64,000 bases of DNA from Misgurnus anguillicaudatus (taxonomy: Eukaryota > Chordata > Actinopteri > Cypriniformes > Cobitidae), in assembly GCF_027580225.2 (NCBI RefSeq), contig NC_073348.2:26740501-26804500 (forward strand), read 5' to 3'. Below, piece after piece: positions 33,908 through 48,300 of this stretch (positions are counted from its first letter, which is position 1; every line of letters starts with the position of its first letter). Under the pieces are notes generated by a model. It saw only the letters and a program-made list of their open reading frames with translations. It did not search any database and was not told where the DNA came from. The translations under genes were made by a program, and so were the position numbers.

Positions 33908-35436
33908 TATAGAGGCAAGATCTTCTCCATTTAAATGGCGAAATCATATATAGAGCACAATACCACTACCATCCTTTTCATTGAACCTTCAAATCACCAA
34001 ATCAGAAAAATCTATATTGCACGTTTACATGAAACATGAATGATTGATAAAACTGCACACTTGAAGCATAAAAAGTGACTATAAAAGATTTAGTGACTAA
34101 ATGCAGGCCATTTTTAGCTACACCACTGAGAAACAGCTTAGAAATGAAAGCATCATTATGTTTCGATCATACGGTATAAGCCGGATTCCTGGAACTTCTC
34201 CTGTAAACAAGCTTTGAATGACAAAATCGGATTGTGCTGTCATGTGTATTGTTGTTTCTGATGTACTTTCGAAATCATGTTTTCATAAATGTACAATGTC
34301 TTAAATTGATTGTGTTTACGAGAAATGTTATTTGTGTGCATCCAGCAGAAAAGATGCGACACAAACAATGTTGTAACTACTGTACTGTATGAAAGTGGAA
34401 CATTATGTATATAATAAGAAAGGATTCCTGTGGCTTAGAGGATTGCTATTGAGTTCCCACACAGGTAAACTCACTTCATGTGCAAAGTCCTGTTTAATAA
34501 TGCTTCACCAGTCAATATATAATGCATCATAGTATGCACAGTTACGATACACTGCATTTTTATTTTATTATATACACACAGTGAGTACACATTAAATGGA
34601 CAACATTAACACTTATAAGCATTAATACAATCAGTATCTCCGACCCACGGGGTCATCCAGAAAACCCTTCAAATAATCTGATTTATTGCTATTATCAAAT
34701 TATCAGTTTTCATAACAGAAATGACTAAACATAACTAAACTTAAATATCCTAGACTTCATTTACACAATACGAATTAAACACCAATATTTAGCAGAACAG
34801 TTCTGTGATTGAAGTAAGAGTGTTACTCCTAAAATAAAAACATATTTCTAATGCCAGATGTTCAATGTGTGATTGACATGACCTTGTCATGTATGCATTA
34901 GTGATGACTTATTAAAAGTGTATGAATACATAAACAGGCCTTCATTAACATATGAACTTGTGGACCTTCCATCTGGATTTTGAGTATGTGTGCAAGGTTA
35001 TCTCCTAACAAACCTTGAAGATTCACCAAAAAAAAAAAAAAAATCTATTAAATTAACTTTTTGGAAAACTTTAGATGTACATCGGATAAACAGGGAACAT
35101 ATGAAGAGCTCAGATGCAAAAGCAGCTTAATCCCATTTAGAAATAGCACTTTGCTGCCAGAATCTGTTAAAGGCCAGGAGATTTAGAAAAAAAAACAATA
35201 AGTAGAATTTACTTACTTACAATATACAAAACTAAAAAAAGAAACACTTAAAACTCAAAGATACAAAGAACATTAAATACTAACAACAGGGTGCCACACC
35301 TTAGTTAACTTCAAATTCAAGGATCTTTCAAGGACTTTTCAGGTCCAATACCCTCAAATTCAAGGACTTAATGTAGGGACACATTTCAAGTGAGAGTAAG
35401 GTTACACCGTGTTACCTTTTAAGATACATTGTTACA
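33908..35436. other. Intergenic, nothing recognised
   Basis: AT-rich sequence with a poly-A tract near 35.03 kb. No exon or repeat with defined ends was recognised. Confidence 0.5.
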
Positions 35437-35704
35437 GTTCCCTTTCGAGGGAACTTGCGCTGCGTCACTGCGGTGACACTTTGGGGACGCCTCCAGGGGT
35501 AAATGCGTCTGAATGTGTATATCAAATTCAACCAATGGTGAGGCTTAAAGACAAAGACAGGGTTACGCGGGAGACAGGAAGTATATCACTATCTGAAATA
35601 TTGCCAAAGACGGCATTACAGGGACGCAGGAAGTACGGCAAGGAAGAAGCAGCGTCTCGTTCCCTTCTCAGGGAACAACAGTTGCATACGTAACCCGAGA
35701 CGTT
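35437..35704. mobile_element. Short MITE (GTTCCCT...AGGGAAC ends)
   Basis: The left part CAGTTCCCTTTCGAGGGAAC and right part CTCGTTCCCTTCTCAGGGAAC with CATACGTAACCCGAGACG match a GC-richer fish MITE type. Ends are approximate. Confidence 0.5.
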
Positions 35705-36854
35705 TATATGCAAAAAAGCATTTTGGTATGAACATTGGCATACAGAAGATATAAGCATTTAAAGCGTACAGTTTAGCACGTGTGCTTAAAAAGTCTAGAA
35801 TTTGTATGATATTATACTACACTACACAGGGAATAATATTGATTTTTTTTCAGGAAACTTCTTGCATAAAATAGATTCAAGCACTTTCAATGACCTGTAT
35901 CTATGTATATATATATTTTAAAACTTCCCAGGGCCTTGAATTTTTTCCCCAGATTCATAAACTTGTAAGGATTTCAAGGACCCGTGGGAACCCTGTAACA
36001 ATTATTTCTATTTAGTTAAAAACACATACAATGACGTTTAATTTCTAAATTTACTGTTCAAATGCAGTCCCATGCAAAGTATGCTGGAAACTACTAGTTC
36101 ACTGCCTAGTTCCAAAAATCATTAATGTAGTTTTAAAAAATATTAAATTAATTTCCTACAAATTTAAGTGGATTATACAAAAAAAGTTAAGTTTACTCAA
36201 TAATGTGTTCATTAAGAATTACTCAAATTACTCACATTTTTATGTTATTTTAACTATATTTAACTATATTTAATTTAAATTTAATATTGTTAAAAAATTT
36301 TTTTTTTTTAATATACTGTAGTTATACTCATTTTATTTAGTCAAATATTTTAAGGCACATAATAATTTTTTACAGTGAAGAAGAAAAAAGTTTCTTATCC
36401 AATTAAAGGAGGTTGACCGAATATATTAAGATATTGACTGAATTTTTAGCCTTTGCATTTTTGCATGCACTTAGAGGGTTTTGCAACGAAATTTTGGTAA
36501 ATACCAATGAAATTACTAAAGTGACATTTGTGAAAATAAGGCATTTCATTTACTGACTATTAACTCTTTCATTGCCATTAAAGTGAATTTACTGAACCTA
36601 AACATAAGAGCTTAATAAAAAATGCTAATTAACAAAAAAAAAAACATGTCAGACGCACTAAAAGGCTTTTGCATCTGAGTTCTTCACGTAGATAAAAAAT
36701 CCATCAATTGAACGCAAGTATTTGGATAGATGTGTATGCCAAATGCATAGCCGAACGCTGACTTTGTGTTAAAAACTATGTCACACAAGTACCACACAAA
36801 CTTAGCACATACTTACCCGTAGCCTAGTTAATGAAATACATTTAAATGACCCCA

Positions 36855-36860
36855 TTTATT
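36855..36860 (-). promoter_or_regulatory. Possible polyadenylation signal of the Fat gene
   Basis: AATAAA on the minus strand, about 140 nt after the stop codon of the last Fat exon. Confidence 0.4.
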
Positions 36861-36997
36861 AAAAAAATAAGAAACTATAAGCCAAAACTTTCCAATCCCC
36901 AACATCATCACACGTCTTCAGGCCTCTAAGTCCTCAGTCAGCTCCTCTACATGCATGATCACAAGCACGCAGTATGATTAAGGAGTCTGGTTATTGG

Positions 36998-37554
36998 TCA
37001 AATGTACTCTCTCATTCCAGGCAAAGTCGTCTTTGGGCTCTGACCACGTAAGCGTCGCGCGCGAAGTGAAACCGTGTCAAGTCTGTCGATCTCCTGCTGG
37101 CTCCCGAAAACGTGTGTGTTCTCCCAGACACGTGGCCGTTCTTCCCAGGCTAGCAGAGGAGGTCGTGAGTGCAGATACTGGCTGGAGAGATTGTACTCGG
37201 GTCTGGATGGCCCCTCGCTAAAGCCAACACGAGGCGGGTGAACGGTAGGGAGGGTGTCGTAATGGTCACGCTCACGGTACTCCTCGTAAACGGGTGAGTT
37301 GCTGTCATCTTGCGTTAAAGATGCACGGAAATCTCTCCGGCCCTGGTATCTCCGTAACGGATATCCGGTCTGCAGAGAGAGAGTGCTTCTGTTCAACTGA
37401 ACGCTGCCGCCCAGGCGGGTAGGGGTAAAGGTTAGGGGAGGTGGGGGAGCAGGCAGGGGTGGAGGGGGTGGTGTGGGGGTCTGGTCTCGTGGGGGTGACT
37501 CCAAGCCCGGGAGACATGTGTCATGGAGCCAGTCTGGTGTCTGCCATTGGTAGG
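36998..37554 (-). CDS. fat2: Fat last coding exon
   Basis: Acceptor TTTCAG then [18 protein letters not shown], which aligns with the YHWDTSDWMP block of FAT1/FAT3. It continues with a Pro-rich stretch ([15 protein letters not shown], possible SH3/profilin or Ena/VASP contact) and Tyr/Arg-rich sequence, ending GMREYI and TGA. The FAT1-type HTEV terminus is absent; -EYI could fit a class III PDZ ligand (inference). Confidence 0.85.
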
Positions 37555-39259
37555 CTGAAACATAAACACACATCACAATTATTTGGATTTGATTATTATT
37601 TTGCATTTGTTATAGGGATAGTTTACCAAAAAATGAAGGTTTGTCATTTATTCACCCCCCAAACCTGTATAAATATGTGGGACAGTTTTAGAGCACCATT
37701 GACTTCCATAGTAATTCCTACTATGGAAGTCAATGGTTCTCTGCTTCCTGCTTGATTACAAATATCCTTTTTTGCATGCAGCAGATAAAAAAAATGTATA
37801 TAGGTTTGAAACTACTTTATTTTAGGTAAATGATGAAAGAATTTTCATTTTTGGGTGAATATGTGAATTTATAATAACTAAAAGTGTTTATATAATGCAA
37901 TGGGTCCATCAAACAATATTAGGATTGCCGTTTTTTACATTTAAAAACTACAAAAACATTTTAATGAGAAAAATGGATTAGCTAACTTTGATGGAAAACT
38001 CATTTAGATTAAATTTAGATAAAGTTGATAATCTAAAGTAATCTTGCATTAAAATGCAAATTTAAGTAATTTCCTGGGATCGTGATATTTAACATGTTTA
38101 TGAGATATGACGTTTAGATACGACTTATCAATGCATCTTTACGTTTAATACAGTTAATAAAAATGTGAGCTCTTACAATTCGCAAAATACTCCTTGACGA
38201 ATTCCAAGCAAATCTCATTGTCGTGACGGAGGCGTGGGCTTGATGTGGAAAAGTGAATGTGTTGTAAGATTAAAATATATATATATTTTTAAAGAACCAC
38301 AATAAATGCAAAATTATACAATTAAAATGACAGATTTGTCCAACAGTTGTTAAACTTTGGAACATTATTCCATGTTAATATGAGATGCATATATAAATGC
38401 ATAAATACAGTATGCACCAGGTGTGGCACAAAGACACATTATACCCTTTGCTTCATATTTAGTATTTTAATAAAGGACTCACATGTGGCATTGCAAGGTT
38501 GCACGTCACTCAGTTCTGCAACTGTCAGAAGAGGACAATAAGATGTTATTTATGTATTGTTAACGTGACCTGATTCATGATTTATCATTTTTGTTAATGC
38601 AAGATTTAAAGGCATCAAACAGTTTATACACTTTATTTAGTTTACTATTAAAAAGACTTCAATGTAGAAAAAAACTCCAAAAACATGATACCTTCATTCT
38701 CAATGGTGTCCACAGCATTGTTTACCAGTTGTATCACCGTCACTATTGAGGCTTGTTTGTAAAGAAACACAAAATGAAAATACGATAACACCTGTGATTG
38801 CATAACCGTCAGACACTCGATGTAAAGCTTATGTAAGAATTTAGATCAATCACTTGCAATCTTATAACATTTCAATATGGACCATTAACATAAGTAAGCA
38901 GACATCTGAAGTGTCAGTCTGATATGTGTTTTGCAGTAGAGATACTACATTATAGAGTCATGATAGCAGTTGTGTTTAAAGAGGATATCAAAGAGAGATT
39001 ATAATTACTGTGTCCTATTCAGATTGGCACTCCATCAAAGAAGAGTAGGATTATTATTAATCATCATGATTTTTATGCGAAGATAACAGACAATGCAAAA
39101 CATCAGGTGAATGGAATAATAATCAGTTACCTCTGTAAGAGACAGTGATTACATTACAGGCGGGTACATGATAGTATGTATGGGTACATGTCTTAATGTT
39201 GTAAACATCTATGTGTGTTTTTCAAGTATGTCTCTCTTTTCCAGACAGACAGAGTAGAC

Positions 39260-39355
<96 letters not shown>

Positions 39356-42300
39356 ACTGACAGACAGACAAAGTAGATGGTTAGACAGACAGACAGAATA
39401 GATAGACAGACACAGTAGACAGACAGATGGACAGACAGCCAGACAGAGTGGATAGATAGATAGCCAGACAGACAGAATAGATGGATAGAGTTGATGGATA
39501 GACAGACAGACATACAGAATAGATGGATAGAGTAGATGGATAGACCGACAGACAGTGTAGATGGATAGACAGGCAGGCAGGCAGACAGACAGACAGACAG
39601 ACAGAAAGACAGACAGAGTGGATAGATAGACAGAGTAGACGGATAGATAGACAGACAGAATAGATGAATAGAGTAGATGGACAGACAGACAGACAAACAG
39701 ACAGAGTAGACAGACAGACAAAGTGGATAAAAAGACAAAGTAGATGGATAGACAGATAGACAAACAGACAGAATAGATGGATAGAGATAGATGGATGGAC
39801 AGACAGACAGACAGACAGAGTAGACAGACAGACAGAGTAGACGGATAGACAGACAGACAGAATAGATCAATAGAGTAGATGGACGATGGATAGACAGACA
39901 GACAGACAGACAGAGTGGATAGATAGACAGACAGACAGACAGAATGGATAGAGTACATAGACAGACAGATGGACAGACAGCCAGACAGAGTGGATAGATA
40001 GACAGTGTAGACGAATAGATAGACACAGTAAATGGATAGATAGATAGATAGACAGACAGAATAGATGGATAGAGTAGATGGATAGACAGACAGAGTAGAC
40101 AGACATACAGAGTAGACGGATAAACAGACAGACAGAATAGATGGGTAGAGTAGATGGATGATGGATAGACAGACAGACAGACAGATGGACAGACAGACAA
40201 GGTAGATAGACAGATGGACAGACAGCCAGACAGAGTGGATAGATAGACAGAGTAGACGAATAGATAGATAGACAGACAGACAAAATAGATGGATAGGCAT
40301 ACAGCGTAGATGGATAGACAGACAGGCATAATAGATGGATATAGTAGATGTATGGATAGACAGACAGACAGACAGAGTGGATAGATAGACAGAGTAGACG
40401 GATAGATAGACAAACAGACAGAATAGATGGATAGGCATACAGACAGAGTAGATAGATAGACAGAGAGAGTAGACGGATAGACCGACAGACAGACAGACAG
40501 ACAGACAGATAGACAGAGTAGGCGGATAGACAGATAGACAGAATAGATGGATAGAGGAGATAAATAGACAAATAGCGTAGATGGATAGACAGACAGACAG
40601 ACAGACATAATAGATGGATAGAGTAGATGGATGGATAGAGAGACAGACAGACAGACAGATAGAGTAGATGGATAGACAGACAGAGTAGACGGATAAACAG
40701 ACAGACAGAATAGATGGGTAGAGTAGATGGATGGATAGACAGACAGACAGACAGACAGATACAGTAGATGGATAGACAGACAGACATACAGAGTAGACGG
40801 ATAAACAGACAGACAGAATAGATGGGTAGAGTAGATGGATGATGGATTGACAGACAGACAGACAAGGTAGATAGACAGATGGACAGACAACCAGACAGAG
40901 TGGATAGATAGACAGAGTAGATGAATAGACAGACAGACAGAATAGATGGATAGAGGAGATAAATAGACAGACAGCGTAGATGGATAGACAGACAGGCATA
41001 ATAGATGGATAGAGTTGATGGATGGATAAACAGACAGACAGACAGAGTAGATGGATGGATAGATGGACAGACAGCAAGACAGAGTGGATAGATAGACAAA
41101 GTAGATGGATAGATAGACAGACAAACAGACAGAATAGATGGATAGAGTAGATGGATGGATAGACAGACAGACAGACAAGAGTAGATAAACAGACAGACAC
41201 AGTAGACAGATAGACGAACAGACACACACGCCACACACACAGAGACAGACAGAGTGGACAGATAGACAGACAGAAAGACAGACAGACAGACATAGAGATA
41301 GAACAGGTAAAAAAAACTCTAAGCAATACCTCCTAACCTGGTTTAATATGCATAAGTAAGCTAGTGTCAAATCTGCATTAAAAAAGCTTTTGTGGTGCAG
41401 AAAAAACACATCAAGCGTTCACTAACACAAAAGAGGTCAATGAGTGCAGATGCAAAGCTTATACAACAAGAAACTACACTTCTGCTGAGACAGAAAGAAG
41501 AAAAAGGAGACAGACATGTTAATGCAACAGGTCTTACTTTAATGAGGATATTTTCGCAGGACCTTGTGAAATTTTGACATTAAGCATTCTTTAAACGTTA
41601 GGTTCAAGTTATTCTTGTAGGTTGTTTAGGGGTCATGTTGGACCGCTTTGTGTTATCTCACCGTTGTCGTCGCAGGAATCCGACTGGAAAGACCTGAGGG
41701 AGCGACCCTCACTTGTGCTGCTGTCAGAGAAACAGGTGACCTCATCTGCTCCATTTTCTACTTCCGCAGAAGAGAGAAAGAGGTTATATGCAGACACAAA
41801 TGTGCATACGCATGCATTTGTGCTACTGTGTCTGTTCACAAATATAATACAAGGCAAAAACAAAAGTACAAAAAGGGTTTGGGAATTTTAGCCATGCTTA
41901 AATTTCCGCATGTATTTGTATCATGAAATATTAAGGCCCTGTGTCCACCCTGTGCTTGCTAGAGTACAAGCGTAGTTTTCGAGCAAAATATTAAAGAAGA
42001 TAAAGGTTAAACCCTTCCTCCCACAATAAAAAAAGCATGCTGCCTACTTGTACATGGCCAGACTATAAAATATTTAAAGTAAAAGCTGCAGCTGGTATAT
42101 TTTACAGTCTGTTTTCCAGAAGGAGTTGCCGTGAAAAATCCGAACAGTGTAGAAAACATTGTAAATCAGGATATGTTGAATTTATTGCCGGGGGAAAATT
42201 GTGTTTTCTGTTATGGTAAATTTAATTAAATTACCAGTTGTGTTTTGATTTGTGTATTCTGCAGAACATTTATTATTAACTGGATGTTTTTGATGTCTTA

Positions 42301-45300
42301 ATCTTTGGGTGTAATCCTATTCATCACCTCTTGATATACAGTAATTGCATCCCATTACACATTATTGCATAACAGATTGTGTAAACAGATCCTCCAAACA
42401 ATTGTGAAATTTCACAGACAGATCCGAGTTGAGGGGTAAGAAACAACGTGTGTATGTGGCACATTTACCATCTTTCCTGTACACCTCCTCTTCATCTTCA
42501 CGATAACCCAGTGCTTGATGCTCCATCCTGCCGTCCTCTCCCTGGTCCTCTTCCCATGGTGGTTTGCGGACAGGGCTGCGTTCGGAGAGATGAGGGGACA
42601 CAGACATGGGAAGATTGGGTGCCACGCTGCACACAGCTACGCCTCTCCTTGGCACCCCCAAAAAATGTAGTGGATCCGTCTGAAAGGTGCTCATCTGAGG
42701 AGGGCGGGAAAGGGCGGCCAACCCTCCCTCCATCTCCATCTTTTCCATCTCCCCCCGAGGGATTCCCTGGCAATGAGGGAGCGTGTAGGCCGTAGGGCGC
42801 ACCATGACTTGAGGCGGTCCTCCCGTGCTGTCGTTCCTGTAGAGGCTGGCGCGACATTCACCACCGAGCCGCACGGCTTTGAACTCGATGCCCTCTGCTC
42901 CCACGCTCGTCTTCTGCAGCATGTAGTTGGCCTCCGTGGAGATTCCCACCGCTTCCCCTCGGGTCCAATCCTTCCTAAGGATTTTCTTACGGAATGCAGC
43001 TAGGAGAGTCAGCAAGACAAACACCACGAAAAGCAACACGCCGATGCCGATAATCTCTCCTGGACCAACGTAAGACAATGCCTCAGCTTGAGTGTCCGGT
43101 CCATCTATAGATGGCTGCCCGCAGAACTGACCTTCATACCCAAGGGTGCAGTTGCAGTAGAAGGCACCAAATGTGTTCATGCACTCGCCTCCGTTCTCAC
43201 ACTCTTCCCTCTCGCACTCGTTTACATCTTCATCACATCTATGGATGAAAGGATTAACACGGATTCAACAAGCATGCAAACATTTTAAGCATGTTATTTA
43301 TAATACAATAATTGTTATTCATGCACCTTTTATGGTACGGTGCTATTCTAAGCACAGCCATTATTCCTCTTATTATAGCCATTATTACTGATAATAATTC
43401 TCAGAAGACAAGAACCAAGATGTTACAAGCAGTACTTATAGTATTTAAAGATTCATTTTGCAAAACCAAATTTTCCTCCATGCAGCAAGCTGCACATATA
43501 CAGTATTTCCTTTCAAATGCTACGTTCTGCTGGGAATTTATAAGAACATTTTATACTGTACTGTATGCTCCCGGAGTGTAAAATTGTTCGGCAGAAACCT
43601 CAAGTGTAAAAGCACATAATGAGAGGTTTGTGCATTGCATAACATAATGACAGAGTTAGAAATGCAATGAAAAGCTAGTTACATAAAGCAATCAGATTTT
43701 CATTACTGTCACCCCTTCAATAAAAAACGGAGTAAAGGGCACAGGTCCCCCTATCTTGTTACACGGTTTCTTTTAGGTGTCTCAACCCAATCCGTTCTCA
43801 ACCCAATCCAAATAAGAGGACTGTAACAATAGCACCCTCTACTGAATCATTTGCTCCAATTCACTAATGTGAACCTGGACCACCAAACCAGTCGGTAGCA
43901 CGGGTATATTTGTAGCAATAACCAACAATAAATCTGGATGGGTCAAAAGTAAGACTTTTTAGGCCAAAAATCATTAGGATATTATGTCAAGATCATGTCC
44001 CATGAAGATATTTTGTACATTTCCTTTTGTAAACATAAAAAATATTTATCATTAGTAATTAAAGACTTCATTTGGACAACACTAAAGGATATTTTTGCAC
44101 CTCCAGATTCTAGATTTTCAAATTGTTTCTTGGCCAAATATTGCCCTATCCTAACATAATCAATAGAAAGCTTATTTATTCAGCTTTTAGATAAATTACC
44201 ATAAATGTACCCTTATGACAGGTTTTGTGGTCCAGGGTCACAAAGAGTTTGGTTCCAAAACGCAATAAATCCATTTTGACTAATTTCGGTACAAACGTGT
44301 TTTCTATACCAAGAAAGTGACCAGATGAAAAACACTATTTTCTGTTACAAACTTTTACATAGCATCTTTAGGTTATAATAACATTAAAAAATTCAATCCA
44401 TAATTAGATTTTCGAAGATTTATTATAAAAACGTATTAGTTTTCCACAAAATGCAATAAATACATGACAAGTTTTTTTTAAATGCTATAAACCTATTGAA
44501 TCAATATATAAATGTGCATTCATATTTGCCATGTTATATTCATTTAGTTGACTAGTGGTATTCACAGATTAAAAAATAAGCATTAAATGGCATTAATCAA
44601 AACACTTACTTTGTCATATATTAAGAACACTGTCATTGCTGCTGTTATACTTGTGACGTAGTCACTGAACTTTTTTGACAGCGATCAGCTGTAAAATGTT
44701 TTGGTTCTGTTCGATTTTCGTTGACTTTGAGTAAAATAATGGAAAGTTTTTCATAAGTTTGCATGACAGAAGCTTGATGCTGTCGGGAGAACCACCAACA
44801 GACAATATTTTTCCGTCTTCCGAGTGCCTCTCGCATAAATTATTCGATTTTGATGGCTTACGTTTCTTCCCCGTCACAGAAAACCACCGCAGGTCAATGC
44901 CAAAAAAAGTATTTTTTTGTTTTTGTTTGTTTGTTGATCACGAAGTACAAAGCAGATGAGGAAAATTAGGATTCAGTGTGTATTCAAAGCGGCGCCATGT
45001 TTACAATGTGTGGAATGGTGCGCTTTGATTTGTTGAGCGGATTTATTGCATTTTGCAGAGCATGAAACTGGAGTTTATCGCGTTTTGGGAAAAAAAAGGA
45101 GAAAAGATGACAGAATAACATGGCGGATATCGGATTTTGCGTAAAATTAAGAATTTACTTTTTAATGCTGATTTTGCGTTTTGGAATCAAACCCACAAGA
45201 ACATCAAGAACCCTTCATTACTCTCAATGTCGAACTGCTCCAAAACCTGCTTTCTTTAATAGATGCTCATTGTAATGAATTAGAAAAGCCTAAATAACAC

Positions 45301-48300
45301 AAGGAAACAGCACACCTATTTATGTGAAATACTGTAAATGTATTGAGGCGGTGGTGCAGACAGTCAAGGTTATAGACGGAAAACAGATTAATGCGTAGCA
45401 TAATGACTTTCATGACACATTGCATTTACAGCACTATATTTACAGTATGACATAAACGGCAGCAAAACAAATCTGTTAAATATGCCCTTACCACAGATAC
45501 TGCTCAGGGATTTATATGTTTTCCCATCAATTACAAAATAATGACCTTAAACATATTTTGCTGTTATTAGTGACACTCTGCTATGTACGTACTGTTAGGA
45601 CTGTCACCATTATAAAATTGTCTAAGGCAATTAATCGTCATAATTGCCACAATTATGTTTTAGGGCCTTGACAATTATGATGATTAATTGTCTGTTTTAT
45701 TGCTTTGACAATAAACTTAATTCTCACACATTTTTTGTTTGTTCATGAAATAGTTTTTCACACATTGTTGTGATTATTTAAATTAAATATTTTGCAAGGT
45801 TAACCTGGCAGTAAATATGAATACACATAACACATATTCAAAAGTAATTATTTAATGAATATTTCTTTTAAAAACTGAAAATTCTTTATAAGAAATAAAC
45901 ACAATAAAGTGTCTGAAAAATAACAAAAAATAGAAATGCAATCAAAATAAACTGACTATACCAGAACAGACCTTAAATAGTAACCAATCCTACTAAGGTC
46001 ATATTATTACTGGACCACATGTCTGTAGTGGCTGCAAAAAATAAATTCCTTACAGATCCTTAAAGGAATATTCCATTTTCTTAAAAGAAAAATCCAGATA
46101 ATTTACTCACCACCATGTCATTCAAAATGTTGATGTCTTTCTTTGTTCAGTCGAGAAGAAATTATGTTTTTTGAGGAAAACATTGCAGGATTTTTCTCAT
46201 TTTAATGGACTTTAATGAACACCAACACTTAACTCAACATGTAACAGATTTTCAACTGAGTTTCAAAGGACTATAAAGGATCCCAAACTAGGCATAAGGG
46301 TCTTATCTAGCGAAACGATTGAAATTTTTGACAAGAAAAATAATAAGTGTGCTCTTTTAAACCACAACTTTTCATCTAGGTCCGGTCCAGCGCGACCTAA
46401 CGTAAATGCGTAGTGACGTAAGGAGGTCACGTGTTACATACATAAAACGCAAATTTGCGAACCATTGTAAACAATAAACTGACACAAAGACATTAATTAG
46501 TATCAGTTGACATACAACAACGTAGGAACGGTCCTCTTTCTCAACACTTGTAAACACTGGGGCGGAGTTTCACGTTCGTCTTCTGTGACCTCTTGACGTA
46601 GACGTATTGCGTGGGGTCACGCTACCGCATCACGACCGGATCTAGACGAGAAGTTGTGCTTTAAAAGTGCATATCTGTCACTCTTCTTGTCCAAAATGAC
46701 AATCGTTTTGCTAGATAAGACCCTTATGACTCGTTTGGGATCGTTTATAGTCCTTTGAAACTCTGTTGAAAAAAACTGTTAAGTGTTGAGTTAAGTATTA
46801 AATGTTGGGCTCTATTAAAGTCCATTAAAATTAGAAAAATCCTGCAATGTTTTCCTCAAAAAACATAATTTCTTCTCGACTGAACAAAGAAAGACATCAA
46901 CATTTTGGATGACATGGTGGTGAGTAAATTATCTGGATTTTTCTTTTAAGAAAATTGAATATTCCTTTAAGAATAGCATCATTCACTTCCCTAAATTTGG
47001 AATTGCTGTTTTGGAAATTTATGTTTTACCTGGCAGTTCATACTGCTTATCAAAGTTTTGCAGCATTTCTTTAAATGCTGTTTTTTTCCACTGTATTGAA
47101 TGGCTTTACAATGTATTGCGTTACACTGTCTGTTAAGGAGTGGCATCTGATATGGTCTTGTTTATACGGGCGCTGCAGCTCCCCCTTGTGTTTATTAGAG
47201 AGATGTGCAATCATTGCGGTGAACTGAACTCATCTCAATGAGATCAAAGAATCGTGATTAGACGATTATTTAATCATTGTAACAGCCCTACGTACTGTAT
47301 GGGAAATTCTATGCAAGAATTTGGAGCAATTTAACATATTCAGATTAAAATTTAATAAAAAACAAGATGAATGTTTTTCATTACACTTAAGATCAAGTCA
47401 AAAGGATGTCTAATATCAATTACATTTATTTCACTTAATTGTACTATTTTATTGATTTTATTTAACTTATCTATTCCTGTTTACGTCAATAATCAAACAA
47501 ATATAAACCTTAGCAAATAAAAATCTTTCTGCAAGCCTAATTACGTTATTTTTGTTTTTTTTATTTTTATGTTATTTTATGTTATCCCACGAGCCAAGAG
47601 TTTGAGACACAGTAGTATTATAGTAAGACTTAGTGTTGAGTTCCCAATATTAAAGACCACCTGCTGATCGATAGTGAAATATTCGTCTTACATGAGACCG
47701 GTGAAGCCCTTGAGACAGCCGCAGAGGAAGCTGTTGCCCACAGCCTTACAGTCACCTCCATTCTGGCAGGGTGAAGGCATGCAGGAGGTCACCTCCATCT
47801 CACAGCGAGAACCTGTGAACTGTGGCAGACAGCTGCACGAAAAGTCTGGGGGAAAATACAATACGTATGTGGACATCCAGGAGGTAAATATTGATATTCT
47901 TGACGGATGACATTATATCAAAAAATATTTTTATGTTCACATAAAGCTCTTTAGCCGGTACTTATAATGCACATTTCTGAGGATTCTCACTTACCACCAG
48001 ATGGCAGCTTTGCACAAGCAGCTCCATTCTTACAAGGTCCTCCGAGACATGGATCAGGATATAAAACACATCCGAGCTTCACCTCACTCAGTCCAGCCAC
48101 CTCGGCATACTGACTCCTCTTATTCTGAAGAGGAAGTTCATTGCCGTTGAGCACCACAGCATCCAGGCATCCCTGAAAGCCTGGTCGCTGGTCTCCTCCA
48201 CCCATTGGCCCTCGCAGCACCTGAGCCCCGAAAAACAGTGATCTGTCTGCAGCCAGGGGCCAGAGGCGAACGGGGGCCCGCGCAGAACGCCGACGCTCTA

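Noticed and set aside
39193..41409. Minus-strand open frames of 738, 705 and 457 codons rich in Cys/Leu/Ser/Val/Tyr
   Set aside because: All three frames are open because the GATA/GACA and CA repeats lack stop codons; there is no splice context or domain.
42448..43003. Plus-strand frames of 115 and 76 codons
   Set aside because: Antisense to the Fat membrane-span and tail exon.
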